Notes under the pieces: model-generated
Told to the model about the DNA's origin: nothing
The model's database searches: none
What the model saw: the letters and a program-made list of their open reading frames with translations, nothing else
Made by a program: the position numbers and the translations under genes
In this document: positions 15,730-24,413 of the stretch, in pieces
Layout of the letters: each line of letters begins with the position of its first letter
How positions within the stretch are numbered: the stretch's first letter is position 1
DNA from: Planctomycetota bacterium
GTDB lineage: Bacteria > Planctomycetota > Phycisphaerae > Phycisphaerales > UBA1924
DNA length: 56,280 bases
NCBI GenBank assembly: GCA_024280755.1
Contig: JAJRPN010000035.1
Coordinates: forward strand, 1 to 56,280
Direction: 5' to 3'

Positions 15730-16338
15730 ATGGCTTCCCCAAAACGCGAAAAACTACTCGAAGTCGCTCGAAGGCTCTTTGAAACCGAAGGCTTCCACAC
15801 CACAGGCATCGATCGAGTCCTCGCAGAAGCAGGGGTTGCCAAAATGACCCTCTACAATAACTTTGGTTCAAAGGATGGCCTGATCGTCGCGGTGCTTGAA
15901 CAGTCCAGCCACGACATGATCGCACGGCTCGAACAAACCATAAACGACGCCTCAAGCGACCCTTACGAACAAATACTCGGGGTTTTTGACGCGTTTGCGA
16001 TGTGGTTCTCAGACCCAGAGTTCTGCGGCTGCATGTTCCAAGCTGCGGTTGCAGAGTTTCAAGACCCCAACTCAAAGCCCGCCATCGCTGCCCGAGGGCA
16101 TCAGATCCGCGTGGCTGCGATGTTTGAAAACCTCTGTACCAAAGCAGAACTCCCAGACCCCCAAACCCTCAGCAGAATGCTCGGTATGCTCGCTTCAGGC
16201 GCCTCTTGTACCGCTCGACAAATTCAAACACGCGAACCCGCAGACCACGCCCGCCAAATTGCCGAAATCCTCCTCGAACGGGCCGGCTCAACCGGTTTCA
16301 CAGCCCCAAGAGCTACAATTATGAACGGATCAATCTAA
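15730..16338 (+). CDS. TetR/AcrR-family transcriptional regulator
   Basis: 202 residues. Residues 5-55 form the TetR DNA-binding domain: K-L-L-E-V-A-R-R-L-F-E-T-E-G-F-H-T-T-G-I-D-R-V-L-A-E-A-G-V-A-K-M-T-L-Y-N-N-F-G-S-K is written here only as a recognisable pattern of helix 1 and the HTH. The ligand domain includes F-C-G-C-M-F-Q-A-A-V-A-E-F, a common TetR C-terminal motif, with a pair of Cys that could be redox-sensitive. It is divergent from the AhpD-like gene and upstream of a thioredoxin gene. It probably represses one or both; a candidate operator lies between the divergent genes, and a second palindrome lies before the thioredoxin gene. Confidence 0.9.
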   Translation: MASPKREKLLEVARRLFETEGFHTTGIDRVLAEAGVAKMTLYNNFGSKDGLIVAVLEQSSHDMIARLEQTINDASSDPYEQILGVFDAFAMWFSDPEFCGCMFQAAVAEFQDPNSKPAIAARGHQIRVAAMFENLCTKAELPDPQTLSRMLGMLASGASCTARQIQTREPADHARQIAEILLERAGSTGFTAPRATIMNGSI

Positions 16339-16354
16339 TCTCTAACAATATCGA

Positions 16355-16368
16355 ATAGAACAGTCTAT
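16355..16368. promoter_or_regulatory. Palindrome ATAGA-N4-TCTAT upstream of the thioredoxin gene
   Basis: A 5-base inverted repeat with a 4-base centre, between the TetR gene stop and the thioredoxin start. It shares ATAGAC/GTTCT half-site-like letters with the palindrome at 15665 but with different spacing, so a common regulator is only a possibility. Confidence 0.3.
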
Positions 16369-16445
16369 CTAATCCTTCTCTTTGTGTACTGTTCCTACGA
16401 CTTGAATCACCAAATCCAACACTTGACCTCTCAGGAGATTCCCAT

Positions 16446-16778
16446 ATGTCAAACGAATCCACCCAATCAACGCTCCACCTCGATAGCTCCAACTTCGAAA
16501 CAACCATCGGGTCCGATACCCCAACACTCATCGATTTCTGGGCACCTTGGTGTGGCCCATGCCGAGCCCTTGGCCCAACCATCGATAAGCTCGCGCAAGA
16601 CCTTGGCGACCGCGCACAGGTTGCCAAGGTCAATATCGACGATCATCCAGAGCTCGCTGCCAAGTTCGGCGTGGCTTCTATCCCAACCGTAATCGTCTTC
16701 AAAAACGGCGAACCAACCGACAAGTTCGTCGGCATCCGCCCCTACGCCGACTACTTCCATGCCCTCGAAAACGATTAA
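16446..16778 (+). CDS. trxA: Thioredoxin
   Basis: 110 residues, ATG with AGGAG 8 bases upstream. Typical thioredoxin fold: P-T-L-I-D-F-W-A-P-W-C-G-P-C-R-A-L with the redox-active C-G-P-C, V-A-K-V-N-I-D-D-H-P-E-L-A, and the cis-proline loop S-I-P-T-V-I-V-F-K-N-G. It reduces protein disulfides and could recycle the C-x-x-C of the nearby AhpD-like protein. A terminator follows. Confidence 0.95.
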   Translation: MSNESTQSTLHLDSSNFETTIGSDTPTLIDFWAPWCGPCRALGPTIDKLAQDLGDRAQVAKVNIDDHPELAAKFGVASIPTVIVFKNGEPTDKFVGIRPYADYFHALEND

Positions 16779-16803
16779 CACCAGCCCAGCCCCCCTCTCT
16801 CCG

Positions 16804-16830
16804 ACCCGGATCTGTTGAACCGGGTTTTTT
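16804..16830 (+). terminator. Terminator after the thioredoxin gene
   Basis: ACCCGG (16804-16809) pairs with CCGGGT (16820-16825), followed by a T run to 16830. Confidence 0.85.
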
Positions 16831-16871
16831 CATGCCTGCACTCCCCAGCAAACCCGACCTACAATCCTTCA

Positions 16872-19634
16872 ATGACCCCTGCCCCCACCAAATCTCCCAA
16901 GAAATCTACAAAAGATCCCTGGGATACCCCAGGAATGCGCCAGTGGACCGCCATCAAAAAAGAGCATCCAGATTGTGTCCTCTTTTTCCGTATGGGCGAT
17001 TTCTACGAACTCTTTGGCGAAGATGCTGAAAATATCTCCCGAGATCTAGGGCTCTCGCTGACGACCCGAGGCAACGCCATCCCGATGGCTGGGGTTCCTC
17101 ATCATCAAAAAGCGGTGTATCTCCAACGCGCCATTGATCATGGCTATCGCGTCGCGGTTGTTGATCAACTCGAAGACCCCAAAGAAGCCAAGGGCATCGT
17201 CAAACGCGGCGTCACCCAAGTTGTTACCCAAGGAACCCTGGTCGACGAATCGCTCTTGCGCGAAGAACAAACTGTGCCTTTGGGATCAATCGCCATCCTT
17301 GATGAGGCACACGCGGGCATCGCGATTATTGAGCTCTCCACCGGCGCTTTCCACCTCTTCAACGGCTCACTGAACCAATGCACCGATGAACTCGCACGCA
17401 TCAGCGTCAAAGAAGTTCTCTACAACGCACCAACCCTCGGCGATACCCCAAAGCGAATCGAAGAACTCACATCCGCTATTAACGCAGCCGCCACAGGCAG
17501 GCCCGGCTGGCAGTTCCGCACCGCTGAAGCGCTCGAAGCGATCTATGAAACATTCTCTGTCTCCACACTCGACGGCTTCGGGCTCGATCAATCCATGCCC
17601 TGCATACTCGCAGCTGGCGCGGTTATCAGATACCTCAAAGAAACACAGGCAATCGAAGATGACCATTCTTCAACCGTTCAGCAATCTGCGTTTGATCGCC
17701 CAACTGCCACCCTCGCGCACCTTCGCCACCCGATCCTCATCGACCGCGCTCAATCATGCATCATCGACGCGACAAGCTTGCGATCGCTTGAAATCGAACA
17801 CACGATCCGCGATCAATCGCTCGTTGGATCGTTGTCGGGCATTTTTCTCTCGAGCCCGGTGGGCACCCGGTGCGCTTTGCACACCCCGATGGGCAAACGG
17901 CAAATCCGAACTTGGCTTAGCTCGCCGCTCATTCAAAGGGATCGAATCGAACAGCGCCAGCAGGCTGTCGCGGTGCTGATTGAGGATCACGCCCTCGCTG
18001 ATGCCTTAGGCACGCTTCTTGGCTCGATCTGTGACATCGCCAGAATCGCTGGACGCGTTGCCCTTGGGCGAGCTACCCCACGCGATATCGCGGCACTCGG
18101 ACGATCCACAGCCACCATTACTGAGCTCATCGACACCATCGAACACTCGTCGGCACTCACTCAATATCATGATCACCTTGTATCAATACGAGACCAGATC
18201 GAACCTGTTGCCCTCGAAATCATGCGCTCGTGCATCGACGAACCACCAGCCCACCTTCGAGCTGGCGGACTCATCCGTGATGGCGTAGATGGCGCACTCG
18301 ACGAGGCCCGCAACCTTGAACGCGATGCTGGAACTTGGCTCGCTGAATATCAAGCCCAGCTCGCACAAGAACACGACCTGCCTTCGATGAAGGTGGGCTA
18401 CAACAAGGTCTTTGGCTACTACATCGAACTCCCTGCTGCCCAAGCTCTTCGCGCCCCCGCGATCTTCACCCGCAAACAAACCCTCAAAAACGCTGAGCGA
18501 TACATCACGCCCGAGCTCAAAGTGTTTGAAGAAAAAGTCCTGAGCGCATCAGATATCGCAATCGAACGGGAACGCATTCTCTTTGACCAGCTCTGCAACC
18601 AAGCCCGCTCGATCTTGGCTGAACTCGGCGCATTCTCCGACACCATCGCCACGCTCGATTGCCTGCTTGGGTTTGCGACCAAAGCCCGCGAGCGCGCCTG
18701 GACCAAACCAATCATCGCTGACGAACCAACCCTCGACATTATCCAAGGACGACACCCAGTTCTTGATGAAACCCTTGGGCACCGCTTTGTTCCCAACGAT
18801 TGCACGATGGGATCAGATGTTTCACCAGCTACTCTCGCCCTGATCACTGGTCCGAACATGGCTGGTAAATCGACCTACATTCGCCAGAACGCGTTACTCG
18901 TTGTGCTTGCCCAAGCTGGAAGTTTTATTCCCGCCGACGCTGCAACCATCGGCATCACCACCCGAATCTTCACCCGCGTGGGCGCAGACGACGCGTTGCA
19001 CCGCGGCCAATCGACCTTTATGGTCGAGATGATCGAGACCGCCAATATTCTCAATAACGCAGACGCTTCTTCGCTGGTGATTCTCGACGAGATCGGGCGA
19101 GGCACCTCAACACTCGATGGGCTATCACTTGCTTGGGCGATTTGCGAATGGCTCGCAGAAAACAAGCCTCGCACGCTCTTTGCGACACACTATCACGAGA
19201 TTACTGACCTTGAAGATCGGCTAGAAAACGAACTCGGCAAGCCTGTGAAAAACCTGCATGTCGCGGTTCGTGAATGGACGACCGAAGACGGACATCAAGA
19301 GATTGCGTTCTTGCATTCGATCCGATCGGGGCGAGCCGATCAGTCATACGGCGTTCATGTTGCTCAGCTCGCGGGCGTTCCCAAATCGATTACCAATCGT
19401 GCCCGCGCTATTCTCGATACGCTTTCTGTCCAGCACGCCGGGCGGGTTGATACAGAACGGGTGCAAGCACCCGCCGCCACCCCATCCAAAGCTGGCGATC
19501 AACTCGGGTTGTTTACCGAGTTTGTTCAGCATCCGGTGGTTGATGCGCTCAAAGAGATCAAGCTGGATTCGATGTCGCCTATGGATGCGTTTGACGCACT
19601 CCGCAAGCTCCAATCGCAAACACACGAATCGTAA
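16872..19634 (+). CDS. mutS: DNA mismatch repair protein
   Basis: 920 residues from M-T-P-A-P-T-K-S-P-K-K; an in-frame start at 16815 falls in the preceding terminator. MutS recognises base mismatches and small loops and recruits MutL. The N-terminal mismatch-binding motif is F-F-R-M-G-D-F-Y-E-L-F, with the Phe and Glu that contact the mispaired base. The core, clamp and ATPase domains follow; the ATPase has Walker A T-G-P-N-M-A-G-K-S-T-Y-I-R-Q and Walker B with S-L-V-I-L-D-E-I-G-R-G-T-S-T-L-D-G, and an L-F-A-T-H-Y-H-E segment. A short disordered linker (A-P-A-A-T-P-S-K) precedes the C-terminal dimerisation region. Full length; mutL is not in the window. Confidence 0.97.
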   Translation: MTPAPTKSPKKSTKDPWDTPGMRQWTAIKKEHPDCVLFFRMGDFYELFGEDAENISRDLGLSLTTRGNAIPMAGVPHHQKAVYLQRAIDHGYRVAVVDQLEDPKEAKGIVKRGVTQVVTQGTLVDESLLREEQTVPLGSIAILDEAHAGIAIIELSTGAFHLFNGSLNQCTDELARISVKEVLYNAPTLGDTPKRIEELTSAINAAATGRPGWQFRTAEALEAIYETFSVSTLDGFGLDQSMPCILAAGAVIRYLKETQAIEDDHSSTVQQSAFDRPTATLAHLRHPILIDRAQSCIIDATSLRSLEIEHTIRDQSLVGSLSGIFLSSPVGTRCALHTPMGKRQIRTWLSSPLIQRDRIEQRQQAVAVLIEDHALADALGTLLGSICDIARIAGRVALGRATPRDIAALGRSTATITELIDTIEHSSALTQYHDHLVSIRDQIEPVALEIMRSCIDEPPAHLRAGGLIRDGVDGALDEARNLERDAGTWLAEYQAQLAQEHDLPSMKVGYNKVFGYYIELPAAQALRAPAIFTRKQTLKNAERYITPELKVFEEKVLSASDIAIERERILFDQLCNQARSILAELGAFSDTIATLDCLLGFATKARERAWTKPIIADEPTLDIIQGRHPVLDETLGHRFVPNDCTMGSDVSPATLALITGPNMAGKSTYIRQNALLVVLAQAGSFIPADAATIGITTRIFTRVGADDALHRGQSTFMVEMIETANILNNADASSLVILDEIGRGTSTLDGLSLAWAICEWLAENKPRTLFATHYHEITDLEDRLENELGKPVKNLHVAVREWTTEDGHQEIAFLHSIRSGRADQSYGVHVAQLAGVPKSITNRARAILDTLSVQHAGRVDTERVQAPAATPSKAGDQLGLFTEFVQHPVVDALKEIKLDSMSPMDAFDALRKLQSQTHES

Positions 19635-19650
19635 CCCAAATCGCTCTGAG

Positions 19651-21279
19651 TTAATTGATAGGGGCGACTTCTACTTTGCCCTGGGGCTTATCCATGATGG
19701 AGAGGCCCATTGCTTTGAGTTGGTCGCGGATGGCATCGGCAGCGGGCCAATCTTTGGAAGCTTTGGCGTCGCGGCGGGCGATGAGGAGGGATTCGATTTC
19801 GAGGGATGGGGTGACGCCGGGTCGGTAGAGGGCGATTCCTGATTCAGATTCGGTTTGTTCGAGTTGTTCGAGTGAGAGCACGGATAGAAACTCATCGAAG
19901 AGGTTAAAGAGTGCAGTATCGGCTTGGGTTGGTGAGGGCGTTTCTTTGATCCACTTATTAATAACACCCAGAGCGCCAGCGATGTTGAGATCATCGTGCA
20001 TGGCACTTGCCACCGCTTCACACACCGTTTGATTTGTTGTGCCTGCCTCTGCATTTAAACCGGAATCGACAAAGTTTCGCCAGCGATGAACTGTTCGAGC
20101 GGAGTCTTTTAAGCCTTGCATCGAGAAGTCGGCGTTGGCGCGGTAATGGGTCTTGATGAGTTCTAGGCGGATGGCGGCGGGGTCGATGCCTTTGGCAGTG
20201 AGATCGCCCAGGGTGTACATGGTGCCTTTGGATTTGGACATCTTTTGGCCTTCGACCTTTAAAAACCTTGGGTGGAACCAGTGCTTGGCGAAGGAGTCGT
20301 TTCCTGTATAGCAGCATGATTGTGCGATTTCGCATTCGTGGTGCGGGAAGATGTTGTCTTCGCCGCCGGAATGGATGTCGATCTGGGCGTGGTTTTTTCG
20401 TGCACCAGCGAGGCCGTCGACAGCGAGCTTTGCCAGGGCCATGGCGGTGCATTCGATGTGCCAGCCAGGATAGCCTTGGCCCCATTGCTGATCATCAGCA
20501 AGGTTTGGGATCTTTGGTGAATCCCATTTCATTTTGTGTGTGGCATCTTCTTTCCAGAGGAGGAAATCTGCGGGGTGGTTTTTTTGCTGTGTGTTTGTGT
20601 CTGAGGTTCGTCCGCCTGCGCCGCCTTTGAGGAGTTCGATGGAGTTGCCAGAGAGCTGGCCGTACTGCTCGAAGCGTTGAACACCGAAATAGATTGCTTG
20701 GCTGCCCGGTTCACCAGCAGGGTATGCGTAGCCATCGGCGAGGAGTTGCTCGATGACGATGATCATATTGGCGATGTTTTCGGTGGCGCGAGGCATGAGT
20801 GAACGATCGTTCTCTGCTTCGATAGCGACCTTGAGGCCAAGGGTGATTGCATCTTTTTTGAAACGGGCTTCGTAGTAGCGTGCGATGGCGAACGGGTCTT
20901 GTGGATCGACCTTGGCATCACTAGGTAGTTTACCCGATTTTTTTGCTTCGAGGATTCGCTCCGCAGCGACTTCCATCTTGTCTTGACCTGCACCATCCGC
21001 GTTTTCGTCGTCTGTCATGTGTCCGACATCGGTGATGTTCATGACTTGTACAACGGTTCTGTTGGTTGTATGGAGAGAATCATTTGGGTTTTTTAAGGCG
21101 CAGAGTGGAGATTCGATCCAACGGCGTAAAAGATCAGCAGCTAGAAAAGAACGAAAATTGCCGATATGAGCATCGTCGTAAACGGTTGGGCCGCAGGAGT
21201 AGAACAAGACTTGTTCTGGATTTGCGGGTACAAGGGCTTCCATTTTCTTCGTCATCGTATTATACATTTTGAGATACAT
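19651..21279 (-). CDS. cysS: Cysteinyl-tRNA synthetase
   Basis: 542 residues. Attaches cysteine to tRNA-Cys. The start M-Y-L-K-M-Y-N-T matches the family's M-L-K-I-Y-N-T. The zinc and HIGH region is [15 protein letters not shown], with HIGN instead of HIGH, a variant also seen in this enzyme family. Further motifs: [22 protein letters not shown] and the K-M-S-K-S loop (G-Q-K-M-S-K-S-K-G). The protein is ~80 residues longer than E. coli CysRS; the extra length includes an insert in the catalytic domain (around D-D-E-N-A-D-G-A-G and the [13 protein letters not shown] region). It converges with mutS, 16 bases apart. Confidence 0.96.
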   Translation of the reverse strand: MYLKMYNTMTKKMEALVPANPEQVLFYSCGPTVYDDAHIGNFRSFLAADLLRRWIESPLCALKNPNDSLHTTNRTVVQVMNITDVGHMTDDENADGAGQDKMEVAAERILEAKKSGKLPSDAKVDPQDPFAIARYYEARFKKDAITLGLKVAIEAENDRSLMPRATENIANMIIVIEQLLADGYAYPAGEPGSQAIYFGVQRFEQYGQLSGNSIELLKGGAGGRTSDTNTQQKNHPADFLLWKEDATHKMKWDSPKIPNLADDQQWGQGYPGWHIECTAMALAKLAVDGLAGARKNHAQIDIHSGGEDNIFPHHECEIAQSCCYTGNDSFAKHWFHPRFLKVEGQKMSKSKGTMYTLGDLTAKGIDPAAIRLELIKTHYRANADFSMQGLKDSARTVHRWRNFVDSGLNAEAGTTNQTVCEAVASAMHDDLNIAGALGVINKWIKETPSPTQADTALFNLFDEFLSVLSLEQLEQTESESGIALYRPGVTPSLEIESLLIARRDAKASKDWPAADAIRDQLKAMGLSIMDKPQGKVEVAPIN

Positions 21280-21361
21280 CGTCTTTATGGTAGGATGACT
21301 TGGTGGGGCGTGCCCCGCTTGGTGTCTACTGAATCCTCATTCTCCACTGAATGGTTCACAC

Positions 21362-22042
21362 ATGACTGATCTAAAACGCAAGGGTGCTATGAACTCTGAA
21401 ATCTGGAACACATTTACCGCTGACCCGACGACGGGGGTTGCGGTGGTGACGCTTGATGGCGTGCTTATTTATATCAATGAGCAATCTACGCGGGTGTTCT
21501 TTGATGAACTTCGCGAGCCGAGCTCGATCACTGGGCGATCGCTCTATGACCTTGGGTTCCCCAAAGAATGGGTTGACGAGCGGGTTAGGTTGTTTGAGAA
21601 GATCAAAGAAACCGGGGAAGGGATCTTGCTTCGGACGGTCTGGCATGGCAAGCAACAGTTTAGCTGGATGAGCTTGATTGATGCTGATGGCGATGGAGAC
21701 ATGGCGCATGTGCTTGTGATCACCCGTCGGCTGTCGGCGACGCAAGAGGCACAGTTCTTTCTTGAAGGCGAGCATGAGGTGATTCATTCAGACTTCATCC
21801 GTCTGGGCGAGATGAAATCGCTCACGCCCAGAGAGCTTGAAGTGCTCGCGCTCCTCGGGCAGGGGATGTCGATTAAGGAGATCGCTGAGGCGTTGTTCCG
21901 GTCGGTGAAGACAATCGAGAATCATCGGGAGTCTATTGGGCGCAAGCTCAAGAAGACCCGCGGGGTTGAGCTGACTTGCATTGCGCATATTGCGGGATTG
22001 AATGTGGAAGACTCAACACGCAAGCGTGTTGGTGATGATTAA
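21362..22042 (+). CDS. PAS-domain LuxR-family transcriptional regulator
   Basis: 226 residues from ATG 21362; ATG 21389 with AAGGG upstream is an alternative. Residues ~15-120 resemble a PAS fold (G-V-A-V-V-T-L-D-G-V-L-I-Y-I-N-E-Q), which could bind a ligand or cofactor. Residues ~150-215 are a LuxR HTH: L-T-P-R-E-L-E-V-L-A-L-L-G-Q-G-M-S-I-K-E-I-A, with V-K-T-I-E-N-H-R in the recognition helix. There is no receiver domain, so it is not a standard response regulator. Divergent from cysS, and its stop overlaps the convergent CorC-type gene by four bases. Confidence 0.88.
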   Translation: MTDLKRKGAMNSEIWNTFTADPTTGVAVVTLDGVLIYINEQSTRVFFDELREPSSITGRSLYDLGFPKEWVDERVRLFEKIKETGEGILLRTVWHGKQQFSWMSLIDADGDGDMAHVLVITRRLSATQEAQFFLEGEHEVIHSDFIRLGEMKSLTPRELEVLALLGQGMSIKEIAEALFRSVKTIENHRESIGRKLKKTRGVELTCIAHIAGLNVEDSTRKRVGDD

Positions 22043-23382
22043 TCAAGATCTTGATCGGCGCCGACTGAAACAGAAGCGTTGTCGGGCACACACGAAACGC
22101 GCAGACGGATGATTCGGGTGGGTTCTGCTTCGAGGATTTTGAATCGGAGCGATTCGTGATCGAACTCTTCGTCTTGTGCGGGGATTCTGCCCAGCAAGGT
22201 GTTGATGAACCCGGCGACGGTGTCGTAGTCGTCTGATTCGGGGAGCTCGATGCCTATGGATTCGAGCTCATCGTTGGCGTCGTCGATTTCTGTGCGTGCA
22301 TCCATTTCGGCGGTTGCGGCTTCTCGATCGATTTCTATTGTTGTGTTGTCTTCTGGGTCTTCGTATTCGTCTTGGATTTCGCCGAAGATTTCTTCGACGA
22401 TGTCTTCCATGGTGACGAGCCCTGATGTGCCGCCGTATTCATCGAGGATGATGGCGATGTGGACCTGGTCTGCGAGGAGCTGGGTGAGTAGCTCACGGAC
22501 TGTCTTTGTTTCTGGAACGAATGACGGCTCTCGGAGGAGCTCGGAGAGGATGAAGGCTTTGCCGTTGTTGCCGTGGTTGATAATCCATTTGAGGAGATCT
22601 TTGGCGTAGAGCATGCCTTCGATGTGATCGAGGTTTTCGGAGAATACAGGGTGGCGAGAGTGGCCATGCTCGTTGATGAAGGCTTGGACTTCATTGAGAT
22701 CATCGGTGTATTCGAGGGCATTGATCTCGGTACGCGGGGTCATGATTTGTTCGACCGATGTTGAACGAAACTCGACGACGGCTTCGAGCATATCGCGCTC
22801 GGCCTCGTCGAGTTTTTCTTCTACTTCATTGTCGACCACGATGGCGCGGAGATCTGAACCTGTGATCGCGAGGTCTTTGGCGCCCTGCTCAGTGCCCGAG
22901 AGCCTGCGTATGACTTCGTTCGTGAATCGCCAGAGGGGCAGGATGGGGACGAAAACTATATGTGTGAGGCGAATGAGCAGGCTTAGGCGGATGATTGATC
23001 GTTCGCCAGCATGATTGGCGATCCCCATTGGGACGAGGGTGGATGAAACCCAGAGCATGAAGATTGTTGCGATGATCCCGATGATGATTGAGGTAGTATC
23101 TGGCGCAGAGAGGCTGCGCATTGCAGTTGCCCAGTAGACCATTGTGATGGCGGTGGCGAAGCGGAAGATAGATTTGAAGAATGCGATGGCAACAGCGTGG
23201 CCTTGGATATCTTCGAGGATGGCGCGGACACGGATTGCTGACGAGTCGTCATCGTTGGTGTCTTGGAGTTGTGAAGTGATACGGATGCGCGAGAGGGTAT
23301 AGAGCGAGAGCGTAAGCGAGGCGAGAAGCCCCGAGATACACGCGAGCCCGAATCCTGCGATGAGCCACCAGCCTGCGATCAT
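22039..23382 (-). CDS. CorC/HlyC-type CNNM and CBS-domain membrane protein
   Basis: 447 residues. The N-terminal third has three to four membrane segments (DUF21/CNNM-like: I-A-G-F-G-L-A-C-I-S-G-L-L-A-S, I-G-I-I-A-T-I-F-M-L-W-V). The middle carries a CBS pair beginning V-E-Q-I-M-T-P-R-T-E-I-N-A-L, then I-I-L-D-E-Y-G-G-T-S-G-L-V-T-M-E-D-I-V-E-E-I-F-G-E-I-Q-D, the CorC signature, and the C-terminal transporter-associated domain (D-T-V-A-G-F-I-N-T-L-L-G-R-I-P). The family is linked to Mg2+/Co2+ efflux or membrane integrity. Its start overlaps the ybeY stop (ATGA), a common gene pair in bacteria. Confidence 0.92.
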   Translation of the reverse strand: MIAGWWLIAGFGLACISGLLASLTLSLYTLSRIRITSQLQDTNDDDSSAIRVRAILEDIQGHAVAIAFFKSIFRFATAITMVYWATAMRSLSAPDTTSIIIGIIATIFMLWVSSTLVPMGIANHAGERSIIRLSLLIRLTHIVFVPILPLWRFTNEVIRRLSGTEQGAKDLAITGSDLRAIVVDNEVEEKLDEAERDMLEAVVEFRSTSVEQIMTPRTEINALEYTDDLNEVQAFINEHGHSRHPVFSENLDHIEGMLYAKDLLKWIINHGNNGKAFILSELLREPSFVPETKTVRELLTQLLADQVHIAIILDEYGGTSGLVTMEDIVEEIFGEIQDEYEDPEDNTTIEIDREAATAEMDARTEIDDANDELESIGIELPESDDYDTVAGFINTLLGRIPAQDEEFDHESLRFKILEAEPTRIIRLRVSCVPDNASVSVGADQDLD

Positions 23383-23939
23383 GAGTTTGGTTCCTGTGTG
23401 AAGAAGGTTGGTTTGATATTGATCTTAGCGAGGAGTTCGTCTTCTTTTATATGCATGCGTTGATATTCTGCATCATCGTGGTCGTTGTAACCCAGGCAGT
23501 GGAGTGTGCCGTGGATGATGTAGAGGAGGAGTTCGTGCTCGACTGGATGGTTGAGTTTGATTGCTTGTCGGATTGCCTCGTCGTAACAGATGGTGAGATC
23601 TGTGTCGATCGTTTTTTGATTGAAGTTGTTTGTCTCTGGCGCAAGATCGAAAGTGAGAACATCGGTGGTGCCTGTGATGCCTGAGAATTTTTCGTGGGCG
23701 ATACTCATGCGTTGATCATCGACGATGGACACGCGGATGTCGCCCTGGTTTGGGAGATTGGCCAGTGCGCGGGTTGCGAGATCGGTCAGGAGGATGAGCG
23801 AAGACTTGTTGAGCAGACTGAGCGCATCAAAAATCTCGACCTGTATGGAATTGGATGGCGCGTGATGCGCTTTGGTTTCGGGGGGGGGTTGGTCGTCGGC
23901 TTCGTTGCGCGACGGAGAAGATTGAGCGGGTTCTTCCAT
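23379..23939 (-). CDS. ybeY: Endoribonuclease YbeY (rRNA maturation factor)
   Basis: 186 residues from M-E-E-P-A-Q-S-S-P; the longer frame to 24161 is not supported. YbeY is a metal-dependent single-strand endoribonuclease for 16S rRNA 3'-end maturation and ribosome quality control. The zinc site is in H-G-T-L-H-C-L-G-Y-N-D-H-D, matching the H-G-x-L-H-L-x-G-Y-D-H family motif, preceded by V-L-T-F-D-L. The first ~35 residues are polar and Pro-rich and appear dispensable. Overlaps the downstream CorC-type gene by four bases (ATGA). Confidence 0.93.
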   Translation of the reverse strand: MEEPAQSSPSRNEADDQPPPETKAHHAPSNSIQVEIFDALSLLNKSSLILLTDLATRALANLPNQGDIRVSIVDDQRMSIAHEKFSGITGTTDVLTFDLAPETNNFNQKTIDTDLTICYDEAIRQAIKLNHPVEHELLLYIIHGTLHCLGYNDHDDAEYQRMHIKEDELLAKINIKPTFFTQEPNS

Positions 23940-24413
23940 GATCTTTCGTATGCAGCATATTGGGCGATCGAGTAAACACAAGAGTGAAACTTGGATGGTG
24001 ATCGCGTGTGCTGGCGGTTCCGCTTTCTGGTTGTACCGATCCTTCTGGAGTCCTTGCACGGACAAACCAACCGGAGGGATCTTGTGACTGACACATACTT
24101 TATCGTGATTTGAGCGCATTGCCAACATGAATATCCACAAAGCGAGCGCAGAAAACAACACGAACAGAGTGCGTACAAGTGCTTTTTTGCAATAAAAGAG
24201 GTTCTATTGGGCTATCAACATGGTCTATTGCAGCCTGTTGTTGTGTTTCTATGTACATTATATGGATCTCTCTCTCCTCCAGCGGGGCGCCGTGGACACA
24301 TGGCGCCTTGCTTTTTTTTGGACTTTATTCTCGTTTGCCAATGGTGTTTGCGAGCATATGGATCAATATGATCCTCGCTCTGAACCGAACATGAGACACA
24401 TGGATTTGTATTG
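23940..24413. other. 474-base intergenic region between ybeY and the epimerase gene
   Basis: No convincing protein gene. It contains a strong plus-strand terminator-like hairpin at 24286-24319, about 95 bases before the epimerase start. Small frames here (for example from 24220) pass through the hairpin and have no recognisable features. Confidence 0.6.
24286..24319 (+). terminator. Terminator-like hairpin in the epimerase leader
   Basis: GGCGCCGTG / CATGGCGCC (9 bp with one G-T pair, GACA loop) followed by TTGC and eight T. No plus-strand gene ends before it, so it could be an attenuator or end a short RNA. Confidence 0.65.

Noticed and set aside
19651..21279. HIGN instead of HIGH in cysteinyl-tRNA synthetase as a sign of a defective enzyme
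   Set aside because: The Asn variant is seen in this family and KMSKS and the zinc ligands are intact.
22039..22042. Frameshift between the LuxR-type and CorC-type genes
   Set aside because: They are convergent genes whose stop codons overlap by four bases; both proteins are complete.
24179..24394. Small plus-strand ORFs before the epimerase gene
   Set aside because: They run through the terminator hairpin, lack a ribosome binding site and have no recognisable features.
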